Assembly: GCA_004764695.1 (NCBI GenBank)
Contig: SMSO01000031.1
Location: 6,009,261 to 6,073,260, forward strand
Length of the DNA: 64,000 nucleotides
Direction of reading: 5' to 3'
Origin: Schizochytrium sp. TIO01
Taxonomy: Eukaryota; Sar; Bigyra; Thraustochytrida; Thraustochytriidae
This document shows, piece after piece, positions 12,601-22,146 of this stretch. The translations under genes were made by a program, and so were the position numbers. The notes beneath the pieces are model-generated. The model saw nothing but the letters and a program-made list of their open reading frames with translations, was not told where the DNA came from and did not search any database. Position 1 is the stretch's first letter; each line of letters starts with the position of its first letter.

Positions 12601-14014
12601 TCACAAGATGATGTTACTGAATCGGATAATCTGAGCTATACACACATGGTTTCCGTTACTTCCCCTCCTCCATCATCACTTGTACCTGCCTCAAATGAGG
12701 CCAGATCTTTTCACCAGGAGCCTTTTGTTGATAGCTCTAACGCAGCCGACGTGGTAGAGGAACACAATATTCACAAGGAGCACAACGTGGCTAAGAATAG
12801 TCACAAACATTTATGGCAAGTTGATTCACAGACCAGTGGCACGCACACTAGTATGTCAAAAAAACATTCAGACAGTGCATCAGCCACGTCTCCTAATGGT
12901 TTGACTCATTTTCAACCGTCGGGTATGTCCCATTGTATGACATCGCGATCAGGCCATGAAGACAAGGCTCATGATATTGGAACCGCATCATTTGTAAAAT
13001 TACATGACAAATATGAGAATCCCTCGATCAGAGGATCTGCAGGACCTGGAGATGTCACCGAGCCTTCGATAGAGACTGAGGAGGCATGCATATCAGACAC
13101 TGGCTCAGGAAACACCAAGTCTTATTCGGAATCAACAAGAGAATCAGATGGAACGACCCAACTTCCAACGGAAAATACCGTAGTGAAGGCTTTGGCTCCG
13201 ACGCGCACAGCACCCACGCGAAAGATAAACAATAAATCGTTAGGAAACGCAACTGATATCAACTCGACAACCGTCAGTCATCAAGGCACAAATGAAGGTT
13301 TCTTAGAACAAGTACATGTAGAAAATCTCAGAATTGACAAAGAAGAGAAAGAAGAAGGTGACAGGAAAAACTTACATGGTTTTAATAACAGGAGTGTGGA
13401 CGACAACAAGGGACAATACTGATTCAAGCTTTGAGAACAAAGTTAATGACAAGAACGACAAACACAATCATCTCGAGAATCATGCTAAACATAACAAACA
13501 CTCCCAGGAGCATCAGAAAGAAGACAATAAAGTAATATATACAGGAACAAGGTCCGATAGGCATTCTGAAGTTGACTTGGCTTGGTCTTCTTCAACCTCC
13601 TCTTTGCTGTCAAATTGGTCTACAGCACAGGATAACATTGTGTCTTTTGAAAGTGAAATCAATGAATCGACGAACTCATTGAGTTGCAGTACTTTTAGTT
13701 CAGCTCCATCGTGCAGCAACACATACCAGGTGAATGGCAATATACATGGTGAACTTTTATTTGAAGGGAATGGCGACGACGACGACGGTGATAGAAACAA
13801 CGATTTTTTTGCTAGATTGAGGAGGCCGCAAGACAACCTGGAAGATTCGCTTGAGGTAGATGAACACGAATCCAGCTGTAGCTCGTTCAGCTCAGCCCCA
13901 CTTGGGAGTGTCATATTTGGGGACGAGGAGCTCGACGGGCTGAATGATCCATCAGTGTCAACTTTTTCGAGCGGTGGGGCTTCGATCCTTTCGCCTGATT
14001 CAGCTTTTCATTGA
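9604..14014 (+). CDS. Large TPR-repeat protein with long disordered tail (frame break near 13358-13391)
   Basis: The open frame begins at a TTG (9532), but the first ATG is 9604. Residues ~30-220 form helical repeats with TPR character (alternating A/L/Y/F positions, e.g. LNNFACLCRFNNDCNLSIQI), a protein-interaction scaffold. The remainder, over 1000 aa, is hydrophilic and predicted disordered, with basic patches (RRSKSPRRRRPNRAERAAKAK; KTQKRRKQKKK), two RPxSA motifs (RPKSAEA, RPQSATKA) and Ser/Asp/Glu-rich acidic stretches. The first frame stops at 13420-13422. A frame shifted by one continues with the same composition to 14014 and ends in three copies of an STFSS/SSFSS motif. Joining them by a 34-nt GT-AG removal (13358-13391) gives about 1458 aa; a single extra base would give about 1469 aa. 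The 3' end overlaps the convergent REEP-like gene. The specific function is unknown. Confidence 0.75.
13358..13391 (+). other. Frame change inside TPR gene: 34-nt intron candidate or one-base indel
   Basis: The upstream reading frame (codons at positions congruent to 1 mod 3) must switch to congruent to 2. Removing 13358-13391 (starts GTGACA, ends AACAG) does so exactly, and so would removal of one base, for instance in the A5 run at about 13366. Coding character (Lys/Asn/Ser/Asp-rich) continues on both sides. Confidence 0.5.
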
Positions 14015-14780
14015 GAACTGTACGCCACCATACTAGGTCTGCGTCACTTAAATCAGCCAATCGTGCAACCCATGAGTTCTCCTGCACTTTGTAGAGTAAC
14101 TCAAGCGCTTTCTGCATAGTAGTGACCTGAATCAAGTCTGACATGCGTTCTGTACGTTGAAATAAAGGCTCCAGGACGTCTTTAAAAACACTGTGAATGA
14201 AGGATGAAGATTGAGACCATGAACAGTATAAGCATAACGAAAATTTGAGAATGCCGTATCCCGGAACCCACTTGATAAGCGGTTCTGCTGTTGCCTCATA
14301 AAGTCTCAACAAGGCGACGCAGCACCACAATTTCAGCATGTCGCTGCCTGATGCCATCCGCTCTTTGGAAAGCAGTACCACAGCTTTGTTTGACTTGATA
14401 GAGGTACTTGTCCTTTTATCTCTCCTGATACGTTTCTCAGAAAGTTCACCTTCTTCAAGTGCCCTCAGAAACCCAGGTCCAGAAGAACTCCATTCCCCGG
14501 CAGCATTCTTTACAATTCCATTCGCGCCTACGAGAGGGATGCTATTAAGTTCAACAGAGGTAGAGGCAAAAGCATGGTAGGTCTCATCTTCGCTCTCGAG
14601 GTAGGTCTTCGACTTTATGTCCACGTCAACGCTGCTGATATCAAAGTCAGCCTGGCCTCTGCCATTCCTACGTGAAGAGATCTGGAGGCTCGAGTGACTC
14701 GAGGAGGTGTCGTCTCGACCGCGTAGAAGTTTCAGCGAAGCCCAACTGGCGCTGGCCTGGAGCACGAGGGCAGCGCTCAT
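13911..14780 (-). CDS. TB2/DP1/HVA22 (REEP-like) membrane-shaping protein
   Basis: The frame opens at GTG 14834; the first ATG is 14780, giving 289 aa. Residues ~147-207 match the TB2/DP1/HVA22 domain: a hydrophobic helix with LRLYEATAEPLIKWVPGYGILKF, then a second hydrophobic segment and a Ser/Ile/His-Val-Phe stretch leading to LEPLF. The family pattern has E-S/T, W-x-P-x-Y and K preceding the second hairpin helix. Family members (REEP5/6, yeast Yop1, plant HVA22) insert as hairpins in the ER, curve tubules and influence trafficking. The ~140-residue N-terminal region holds an Ala-rich hydrophobic start that may be another membrane segment, then a disordered Ser-rich linker. The C-terminus is basic. 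The last ~35 codons overlap, antisense, the end of the TPR gene. Family assignment is good; the paralogue is not resolvable. Confidence 0.72.
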   Translation of the reverse strand: MSAALVLQASASWASLKLLRGRDDTSSSHSSLQISSRRNGRGQADFDISSVDVDIKSKTYLESEDETYHAFASTSVELNSIPLVGANGIVKNAAGEWSSSGPGFLRALEEGELSEKRIRRDKRTSTSIKSNKAVVLLSKERMASGSDMLKLWCCVALLRLYEATAEPLIKWVPGYGILKFSLCLYCSWSQSSSFIHSVFKDVLEPLFQRTERMSDLIQVTTMQKALELLYKVQENSWVARLADLSDADLVWWRTVLNEKLNQAKGSKPHRSKKLTLMDHSARRAPRPQI

Positions 14781-15058
14781 GGCAGCAGCAATGAGACAGC
14801 CGGATTTCACTGCGAGGTCTTGAAGGAGAAACACAAACGTTATGTGGTTTGCTTAATCTTTCGTCTCCCGTGCTCGCTCGCTTATTTATTTATTTCTTTA
14901 AATTAAGGACCTTTCGGTGAAGGAGGTCGAGACAAAGCAACAAAGCAAGTAGTCTCTGCTCTTCTTGTGCGGTTGGATAGATATTGGGAGTGACAATTGC
15001 TACGGCTCCGTTTCGCCGACCTGTTTACGAGTGATGGCCGACGATTGAGAAATTGAAT

Positions 15059-15410
15059 ATGACCCAAGAAAACAACAACGAACCTCCCTATGTCTTCAGC
15101 AGAAAAATGACACGATCGACTTTAAAGGGTGATCAAGAAAAAGATGCACCGAGGAGCAAGCGAGCTGGAGTTTTCGATGAAGATTTGGTGTTGTTGGATG
15201 ACATGATGCATCTGCGGGTTTGTAAGTCACCTCACGTGAAGTGCGATTCTTCGTTGATTTTGTTATGATCAAGTGTTCATTGCTTAGTGAGAGAAAGAGC
15301 TTTGTGTTATGTTTAGAGTAAAGTCTGAACGAGAAAAACAACGGAAAAGGAAACCATGCAATCGAGATTCCTGCCATAGACATGATGGATTGCACTCGTC
15401 CGTCTGTTGA
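15059..15410 (+). CDS. Small hypothetical protein, probably two exons
   Basis: The first exon, ATG 15059 to 15221, encodes an acidic/basic mixed peptide ending VLLDDMMHLRV. A strong donor GTAAGT starts at 15222. An AG at 15317-15318 restores phase and joins to a Lys/Arg-rich exon (KSEREKQRKRK, then three Cys) stopping at 15408-15410. The intron would be 97 nt and the protein 84 aa. The acceptor is GAG rather than CAG or TAG, so the model is tentative; without splicing the frame stops at 15266-15268. The gene is divergent from the REEP-like gene, about 280 bp between ATGs, which suggests a shared promoter region. No family recognised. Confidence 0.38.
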
Positions 15411-16337
15411 ACGATAGGATGCGCACCTCTGAGGCTCGGGGAATCATTGTTGAGTTCTTAAGCTCTGCTCTCATTCTGCTTACAAAAATGAAAAGAAAAA
15501 AATCTAAGTTGTGCTTTAAAAAAAGAAAAAAGAAAGAAAAAAAGAACTCTTTTCAATCCTGAGGACTATTCGTTCCACTTCGAACACTCAAAGGCACTTC
15601 GAATATTCATGAAAGCGCGTAGGAGTAAACAAGAACTATGCGGCATGGCAAAGAATTGGTTCCCTGATAACCTTTCTGCAACACCTCTACAGCCTGTCTT
15701 TGTTCAGGAACATGTCTTTATTTCGAGCTCAAAACTTTTGGTATTGAGTTTCAAGTAGACTTAGTGTCCGCAACAAGTTCTACCTACGCCTCTAACTAAA
15801 GAATTCAAAGAATTCAAAGAATTCAAAGAATTGACGTAAAAGAAGAAGAAGAAGAAACTCTAAAGATGTACAGTGTATCATATTTAGACTAGAATTCATT
15901 GTTGGCAATCTCAAATATAAAGCTTGCCGCTCTGCGAACCAGCTGCCATCGTGCCCATCTTCAAGCTCATTCGAGCCACCGCCCGCTGCTGCTTCATCTC
16001 CACTCCATCGCATTTGATGCAACATCCACCAGAACACCCCAACCCTCAGATCTCTCGAATCATGAGTGAAGAGGACCATTGCAAATGCTAATTGAAACGT
16101 CATTGAAAGACTTCGAGAAATAGTGCACAATAAAAAGTAGCAAAAATCTATTTTCACAACGCCAAATCTTCAAGTCTCAACTATAGAAGGGAGAAGAAGA
16201 AGAAGAAGAAGAAGAAGAAGAAGATCACAACGAAGGAAAGGTCGTCATATACACCTGTTCTAAGCGCCTGGGAAGTTACGCAGCGATAAAACCAGCAGCA
16301 GCTTCAGCAGCGACTAGTGCACCAAACCTTGGGGTCG
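15411..16337. other. Spacer with short purine-rich repeats
   Basis: Contains four copies of a GAATTCAAA-type 9-mer (about 15801-15832), short GAA runs at 15841-15856, and (GAA)n at 16192-16223 just upstream of the NAP gene. The minus-strand frame at 15792-16157 is Phe/Leu-rich because it translates these repeats and is not called. Confidence 0.6.
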
Positions 16338-16484
16338 ATGAATGTCAGTGCCTCGGGCGAAGTGGCGCCCACATCCCCACCAGCGCCGCCCCCTTCACGT
16401 GCCTCAAGGGCCTCCTCAATTGGAGCAGCGCCGCAAAAATTAGAGAGCGTAGCCGTGAGCAATATTGATCTTCACCACCAGCAA

Positions 16485-16516
<32 letters not shown>

Positions 16517-18208
16517 ACAACAACACGATCTGCAACAACAGCTGCAGCAGCAAAATCTTTTACAAAATCATGAACGACATAGTCACCAGCAGAACCAACC
16601 CAATGAGGCACTTGAAACACATCGTGGTGGCAATCTACAGCTAGCAAGCCTGATGCAGAGACTTCGACCGCATGCCAAAGGTCAGAAACTTGCACAAGCA
16701 CACGATGACACAGGCGAGACTACGAACGAGTCCACCAAGGTAAACTCGGAGACAGCTGAACAATTCACAGCTTCTGCTGCAAGTGCACTTCGTGCGAGCC
16801 CAAATCGAACGAATCCTGCTACTCCAGACAATACTCCATGCTACTTGAGCGATGACGCCAGCGAGAACCAGCAGAATGCTAGCGAACGTTCAGGAGTAAG
16901 ACCTAGCAAGCAAAGCATGTTATCTGCTGTTCAGGCTCGTCTGCGCGAATTGGAGGCGCAGAGGGATTTTGAAAAGAATAGTCACGGAGTCCATCATGAA
17001 GTTGACGAGGAGGAGTCAAGTCAGGGCGAGCAAGACATTGAGGAGGAAGAGCTGAATCGCGAAGAGAACGTCAATGGTGAAGACGGTCATAGTACCGCAG
17101 AAGACGAGGATGCATCTAGTTATGATTCTGTCAACCTTGATAAGCTTAATGAGCTACACGACTTGTATCTGATTGTTCAAGACGAGTATTTTGAAGCACG
17201 CAAAGCTTTGGAACGCGATTTTCGTGAGAAGTTTGCAGGGATTTTCCGTCGTCGGGCGGCAATAGTGAACGGGAGCGAAGACATGGAAGATGCCATTCCG
17301 GGCTTTTGGTATATCGCACTAAGTCACAATCGAATTGTGGCAGATCTCATTACTGAAAAAGATATCGAGGCTCTGGAGGCACTAGAGGATATTCGTTGCG
17401 TAGATGTACCACCTTCAAACGATCCTAACGCATCTCATTTTGGCTTTCGCCTTGAATTCCACTTTTCGGAAAATCGCTTTTTCAAGAACAAAGTCCTTCA
17501 TAAGACATATCGTGTGCCTAACTTTTTCTCAGACAACGCTCACCCAGTTTTAGAGTCTATTGAGGGATGCCTTGTGGTATGGAAAACGGAGGATGTTGAT
17601 CTTACGCGTGCACGGGTCAGCAATAAGTTTCTGGATGAAGAAAGTAATGATGATAGCTCATATTCTATGGGTGATGACAATCTCGCAGAGAGCTTTTTTA
17701 ACTTTTTTGTGCTCCATGGATGGAGAATGCACGAAGACTCTCTAATGAGTCTAGCGAACATGAGCAAGAAGAGCACCAGCTTCTGCTCGAACAAGTAGCT
17801 GCAGATTTTCGAACCGGATATGAAATTTATAGCAAAATTGTACCCGAAGCTCTTCGTTGGTTTACAGGAGAAGCAGCTGACGACGACGGTGACGAGGACG
17901 ACCAGGATGACGAGGGTGACGATGAAGAAGAGGATAGTGATGAGGATCGTGGCGGGGAAAGCGAGAGTGGAAATGAATCCGAAGGTGCAACTTCAGCTGC
18001 ATCCATTAATCACTCTAGAGGTAGGGCTAGTGGCACTTCAACTGAGAAGAAACAGCAGGGTTCAGTGGCTGTAGAGCCCAAATCCCCAACGGCAAGCTTT
18101 GACCACATGCAAGGATTAGCCAATGCGTTCCGAAAAGCTACGATTGGACATGATTCGCAGAATCAGCATGATGGTTTGAATCATGAACAGAACTGTAAGC
18201 AGCAGTAG
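16338..18208 (+). CDS. Nucleosome assembly protein (NAP/SET family) histone chaperone, one-base frame break
   Basis: The ATG at 16338 is preferred; the open frame begins at an upstream GTG. The N-terminus is disordered with a ~17-residue Gln tract, followed by an acidic region. The NAP fold begins near residue 260 (LNELHDLYLIVQDEYFEARKALE, the long dimerisation helix), then a β-rich core (IPGFWYIALSHN; FGFRLEFHFSENRFFKN) and the family signature ESFFNFF near residue 454. After that the frame is lost. In the frame one base back, coding resumes at once (CAPWMENARRL) and carries the conserved C-terminal helix LLLEQVAADFRTGYEIYSK, IVPEALRWFTGEA and the long Asp/Glu tail. With one T added in the T6 run the product is ~623 aa. 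NAP proteins shuttle and deposit H2A-H2B and act in the nucleus and cytosol. All core elements are present, so the gene is probably functional. Confidence 0.9.
16479..16523 (+). repeat. CAG/CAA poly-glutamine tract in NAP N-terminus
   Basis: About 15 consecutive CAG and CAA codons, directly visible, with further interrupted Gln runs to about 16552. Mixed codons suggest length is held at the protein level rather than being a pure unstable CAG array. Confidence 0.9.
17703..17708 (+). other. T6 run at the NAP frame break
   Basis: The NAP signature SFFNFF is encoded across this run. Adding one T (T7) joins the two frames perfectly, giving SFFNFF-CAPW in place of the family's usual SFFNFFSPP. Without it the frame reads 30 unrelated codons to a stop at 17796-17798. 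Confidence 0.8.
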
Positions 18209-19257
18209 TGTCCATTCATCTATTCCACTTACCTACTGAGGTTGCCAACCGTAAGGTTGTAGATTTCTCTTCTAGTATAGTTTGTTTGCTTGCAATCGTC
18301 CTGATACATAAGAAAACTTTATGCTGAATAGGCTCTCCTATGCACACATGTTTCTCTAGCTCTTCTAGAATGAAGGTTCATCCTAGAAATTGCTTCATTA
18401 TCTTTATGATAAGCTTGAAACAAAGCAGAAGCAAATTTGCATTTTGGCGAAACAATTTTTAACAGAATTCCATCTGTATCTGTATGGGGTGATTTGAAAA
18501 TCAATGAAGCAGATGCGAGAAGAACTGTGCCTATCAGTTGTTTTAGAGAGACGAATGAAAAACTAAATGGTATATTATTGTTTCTTTTAGAAAGGACGAA
18601 CAAACTAGGTTTGGATTCTAAAGTCGAGCACAGCATCTAAATAAATGTAGATTTTACTAATCATACCTTGATCTTTCTGTAGTCGTTTGCGGCCAATGAT
18701 TCCGTGCATTTTTGTACTACTCTCCTCCAGTCGTAAAGGTCGCGTTGGGCGTTCGAAGTATATATTTACCACTCATCAAGAGAGCATGGAGTTAGATATA
18801 GTCTCTAGCTCCTCCCCTTCGTTACTATTGCAACTAGATGTAGAAGACGAAGACTGGTACATCTACAGTGCACTCTCTCTCAAGGTCTCTTATTTTGGAG
18901 GCTTTACGTTTCTATCTTTAGGATAAATCCTCTTAATCGCAAAGAAACAAAGAAACAAGAGTTTCATATTGACATAGACTCAAAGTCATGTCGTTCTTGT
19001 GCTCAACATTGTCAGCTAAAGCAATAAGAACCACACATTTAGTGTATCCTGACATGAATTTCTTTTTAAACACAGGTTTTCAAAATGCTCGCAGTATTCT
19101 CGAGAAATGTTTGATGTAGTGTCCTATCGTGTCTTTCATAAACTCCATGAATTCAAGGAAGCGTACTATAGTTTTGGGGGGTATACGTTGAGGTTTCAAG
19201 AATATTGTTCACAAAATAGTCTATAATGATAAGGTACTATCCCTTTATGAATCTAAT
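18209..19257. other. Spacer, one weak ORF
   Basis: The 3' flanks of NAP (plus) and the YigZ-like gene (minus) converge here. Apart from the weak ATG frame at 18696-18926, nothing is supportable. Overlapping frames on both strands at 18319-18640 cancel each other out as evidence. Confidence 0.5.
18696..18926 (+). CDS. Hypothetical 76-aa ORF
   Basis: An ATG frame with a basic N-terminal third and a Leu/Ser then acidic middle (LDVEDEDWYIYSALSL). No domain is recognised, and no splice partner was found. It could be a chance frame in a 3' flank. Confidence 0.22.
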   Translation: MIPCIFVLLSSSRKGRVGRSKYIFTTHQESMELDIVSSSSPSLLLQLDVEDEDWYIYSALSLKVSYFGGFTFLSLG

Positions 19258-19929
19258 TTACACATCCCATTTCACAGACGCACCTGCGACCTGCTCTAGA
19301 GCAGGCTTTAGCAAGTCTGCATCCTCCTCCGGCAGTTGCACCGTCAACAAGGCTAGCCCTCTTTGTTCATCATGACCTTGGTCCACCATTTCTGCATTCA
19401 CCACTTTCATGACTCCAAACACCTCGTGCATCCTCTCAAATGGCACTCTGATGGTGGCCATCTTGAGATTGCTTCCTCTATTTCCACTGCTACCTCCACT
19501 GTGACTTCCATTGCTGCTTATGCCTCCAAGCACATCGTTCTCGACAACGCTGCTGCTGTCCTCTCTGAACAGCTCTGTAACAGCCCCAAGAGCTGCTTCT
19601 CTGTAAGCGCGAATGAGTCCACCTTTGCCTAAGTTAGGGCCTTTCTTCCATCTGGCCACGACCACGACTGTGCCAACCCTCACAGCGTTTTCATTTGCGC
19701 GAATAGCCTCTACGATGGGTCTCCCCGCAGTGCCAGAGGGCTCTCCATCATCTGCAGTCCTTTCCTCAGCTCCCAGGGGGGCCACGAAGCCCCAACAGTG
19801 GTGCTGAGCGTTGATGTGACGCCTTCGGGAGGCTATTGATGCTACGAAAGCGCGGGCTTCCTCGGCGTGCGTGGAGACGGCGGCTTCGGCCAGGAAGAGC
19901 GATTTGCGGACCTCGTGGCGAAAGGCCAT
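19258..19929 (-). CDS. YigZ/IMPACT (UPF0029) family protein, bacterial-type architecture
   Basis: The ATG at 19929 gives 223 aa; the frame continues only to a TTG three codons further up before a stop at 19960-19962. The N-terminal domain begins KSLFLAEAAV, has EEARAFVASI and the H-N/H-C segment, and carries the family signature ADDGEPSGTAGRP (residues ~58-70), a hydrophobic VVVVARW strand and LGKGGLIRAYREAA. A C-terminal ~65-residue domain (IRVPFERMHEVFGVM...LTVQLPEEDADLLKPAL) looks like the ferredoxin-like YigZ C-terminal domain. Eukaryotic IMPACT/Yih1 proteins, which modulate GCN1-GCN2 signalling, carry an N-terminal RWD domain; none is present here. The order matches bacterial YigZ. A Gly/Ser-rich insertion separates the two domains. 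Function in translation or stress is inferred from family only. Confidence 0.85.
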   Translation of the reverse strand: MAFRHEVRKSLFLAEAAVSTHAEEARAFVASIASRRRHINAQHHCWGFVAPLGAEERTADDGEPSGTAGRPIVEAIRANENAVRVGTVVVVARWKKGPNLGKGGLIRAYREAALGAVTELFREDSSSVVENDVLGGISSNGSHSGGSSGNRGSNLKMATIRVPFERMHEVFGVMKVVNAEMVDQGHDEQRGLALLTVQLPEEDADLLKPALEQVAGASVKWDV

Positions 19930-21198
19930 CCGGATCAAGGATGGATTGCAACCTCTAGCTCAAGCTGCGCAGCTGTCGCAGAGGAAGCCCGGCACTGGCG
20001 ATGCAAGGTCCTAGATAATACAAGGCCAACAGCAAGACAAAGGGAGAAGAGACGGGTTAGCTGGATGTCTGCAAGGGCTTTGCAACTTCAATTTGCAAAC
20101 ATTGTGATATTACATTTTCATTCAATCTGGTACTCCTAGGGGTTACTAGTTAGTGTAAAACATAAGAACGCTACCAAGTTGAAAATTGCAATTCTCGCGT
20201 CGCGAACAGTTTATGTGTGTTGCTGAAAAACGCAAATTGCAGCGTCTTAACCCAAATTTACATTGATAAAACTACTCTTTCAAAGGTTATACGTTGTACT
20301 GAAGCTTTATTATATGCTATTAATGCATGCCACGGAGAGCAATCGAGTCATTTATGGCAGCAGACAAAGTAGGTAAAAAAAAAGTTGCTTCGTTCCATAG
20401 GTAATTAACTTTGTAGTAATTTAGTAAACAATCGTTTCCTCGTAAGTGAAAATATTTCATTGACTCGTCTTAACATTCGGCGTAATTCAGGTTGCCGCAA
20501 TAGCTTTAGCCAACCTGCCTGAGCATATGTCAAGACCTTTCTTCAGGCAAAATAATGATGGTGAGCAGCCTTACTGAGAATGACCTTAACAATTAATCAA
20601 CGTCTAGGACTGCTTTCTTCTCTCTTAAAATTAAAATTTATGTTTAATTAGAAAAAGAAAAAGTGAACAGTAGTTGTGGAAGCGCGGGCAGAATGAATAT
20701 CTCCATGGAAAAACCGAATAAAATAGATGAATGAGCCTGGAAATGCTGTCGATAAGAGTTCAATCTAAAAATGTCAAGCTGGGGTAGACTTTCCGGCCTT
20801 GTCTCGCTGTACAAAATAGCTGAGCAATTGATGAATTTATCACACACATGTTCATACACCAGTTCCGGTCAACATTTTGCCACATCTGCTGTTGAACACT
20901 CTACCTTTCATTCATTCAATTTTAGCTTGCTAAGTTTGGAGCAAAGTCTGCCGCACAAACCTCACGCTCGTGCTACAATCAAGCTCTCTGTGCAGGTGCC
21001 AGCGCACGTCCACTTGCTCCGCCATTACCTGAGGGAGTGATCACCTTGGTAGTAAATATCTCCTTAGGCAACATCAGCATAGTTTAACCTCGGGACCACA
21101 AACTTTAGTTGAGCAAGCGGCACCTCCACGCTCCCGCGGAGCACTTGAACAGTTCCCGAGAGCTCGTTTATGCTCTGTTCCGATCTCTAATTATCAGT
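19930..21198. other. Divergent spacer between YigZ-like and EFM7-like genes
   Basis: Holds one plausible small ATG frame (20771-21040). The remainder is AT-rich with no recognisable signal. Confidence 0.5.
20771..21040 (+). CDS. Hypothetical 89-aa protein
   Basis: ATG at 20771 in a good A-rich context. The N-terminus (MSSWGRLSGLVSLYK) is basic, hydroxylated and free of acidic residues, compatible with a mitochondrial targeting peptide. The C-terminus (ARATIKLSVQVPAHVHLLRHYL) looks like a folded domain edge. The frame ends 160 bp before the EFM7-like ATG on the same strand. I do not recognise a family; it may be a small organellar protein or the first exon of a longer gene. Confidence 0.38.
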   Translation: MSSWGRLSGLVSLYKIAEQLMNLSHTCSYTSSGQHFATSAVEHSTFHSFNFSLLSLEQSLPHKPHARATIKLSVQVPAHVHLLRHYLRE

Positions 21199-22146
21199 AT
21201 GTTGCGTGATCTCTTCGTCACGAGCGACTCGGACTCGGACTCCTCGAGTTCCGAGTCTGACTGCGAGTCCATTAGATCCTCCGACTCTAAGACATTGAAA
21301 TCAGCTCAATCCGAGTCGGCATCAGCATCGACATTGCCAAAGCCCAGGAAGCACAAGTCTTCTTCTGACAACTCTATGCTCTCTGCTGCCTCAACAGTGC
21401 AGGTTTCGCCTTCTCTGTCTCTGCGTCTTCGCGTCGCTGCAGATGACGCTCGAGTGAGCGCTGAGGCACGTCGTTGCCTGTTCGCAGGCCACATTTGGAG
21501 TGGATCCCGCTCCCTTGCGTCATTTTTGGCATCTCAAGAAAGCATCGTGCGCGGGAAGTCCGTTGTAGAGGTTGGATGCGGCGCTGCGTTGCCTGGGTTG
21601 GCCGCCGCAGCTCTTGGTGCTCGCGAGGTCGTGCTCTCGGACTACCCGAGCGAGGCACTACAGAAGGTGGTTGAGACAAATGTGAATGAGAACAAACGTA
21701 AAGGAAACCTCCCCCAGGAGGTTTCTGTGGAAGCCAGGGGCTTGGCATGGGGTGAAGAGGTACCGGAAGATCTTCAAGGAAGGTTCGATGTAGTCATTGC
21801 TTCGGAATGCATTTGGAACCATGCGCAGCATGAAGCCCTGCTTTTCACAATTCACGAGCTGCTTGTTAAACATGACCATAGTGCCGATGAACAAGATGAT
21901 CATAAGGTTGACCAAAATCTGTCCCAGGAACAGGACCAAAATCCGACAGAAGTTATTGTCACATTTGCTCACCACGTCAAAGGCTGCGAGGCAGAAGACC
22001 TTGCATTTTTCGATAAGGCAAGGAGCCTCTATGGCTTTGAGCATCAGCAAGTGGCTACCTTTATGGTGCCGCAGATGTGGTCGCCGGAAAAAACCACAGA
22101 GTTGTTTCTTGTACGCCTTTGGAGACCCGCCAAAAGGCATAGTTAA
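21199..22146 (+). CDS. EFM7/NNT1-like protein N-terminal/lysine methyltransferase (MTase 16 family)
   Basis: ATG 21199 gives 315 aa; the frame is open to a TTG at 21109. The first ~75 residues are a Ser/Asp-rich disordered leader. Then comes the methyltransferase fold: HIWSGSRSLASFLASQ, motif I VEVGCGAALPGLAAAALGA (residues ~122-140), post-I SDYPSEALQKVVETNV, WGEEVPEDLQGRFDVVIASE, the characteristic CIWNHAQHEALL (about 202) and VTFAHHVKGCEAEDLAFF. DYP, WNH-x-H and F-x-HH are hallmarks of the NNT1/EFM7 branch, which in yeast modifies the N-terminal Gly and adjacent Lys of eEF1A using S-adenosylmethionine. Likely cytosolic. An acidic, Gln-rich insertion lies between the last two motifs. Assignment to the branch is good; substrate is inferred. 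Confidence 0.85.
   Translation: MLRDLFVTSDSDSDSSSSESDCESIRSSDSKTLKSAQSESASASTLPKPRKHKSSSDNSMLSAASTVQVSPSLSLRLRVAADDARVSAEARRCLFAGHIWSGSRSLASFLASQESIVRGKSVVEVGCGAALPGLAAAALGAREVVLSDYPSEALQKVVETNVNENKRKGNLPQEVSVEARGLAWGEEVPEDLQGRFDVVIASECIWNHAQHEALLFTIHELLVKHDHSADEQDDHKVDQNLSQEQDQNPTEVIVTFAHHVKGCEAEDLAFFDKARSLYGFEHQQVATFMVPQMWSPEKTTELFLVRLWRPAKRHS

Noticed and set aside
17709-17725. 17-nt intron in NAP
   Set aside because: A GT...AG of the right length exists, but adding one T gives SFFNFF-CAPW, which fits the family's SFFNFF-SPP better.
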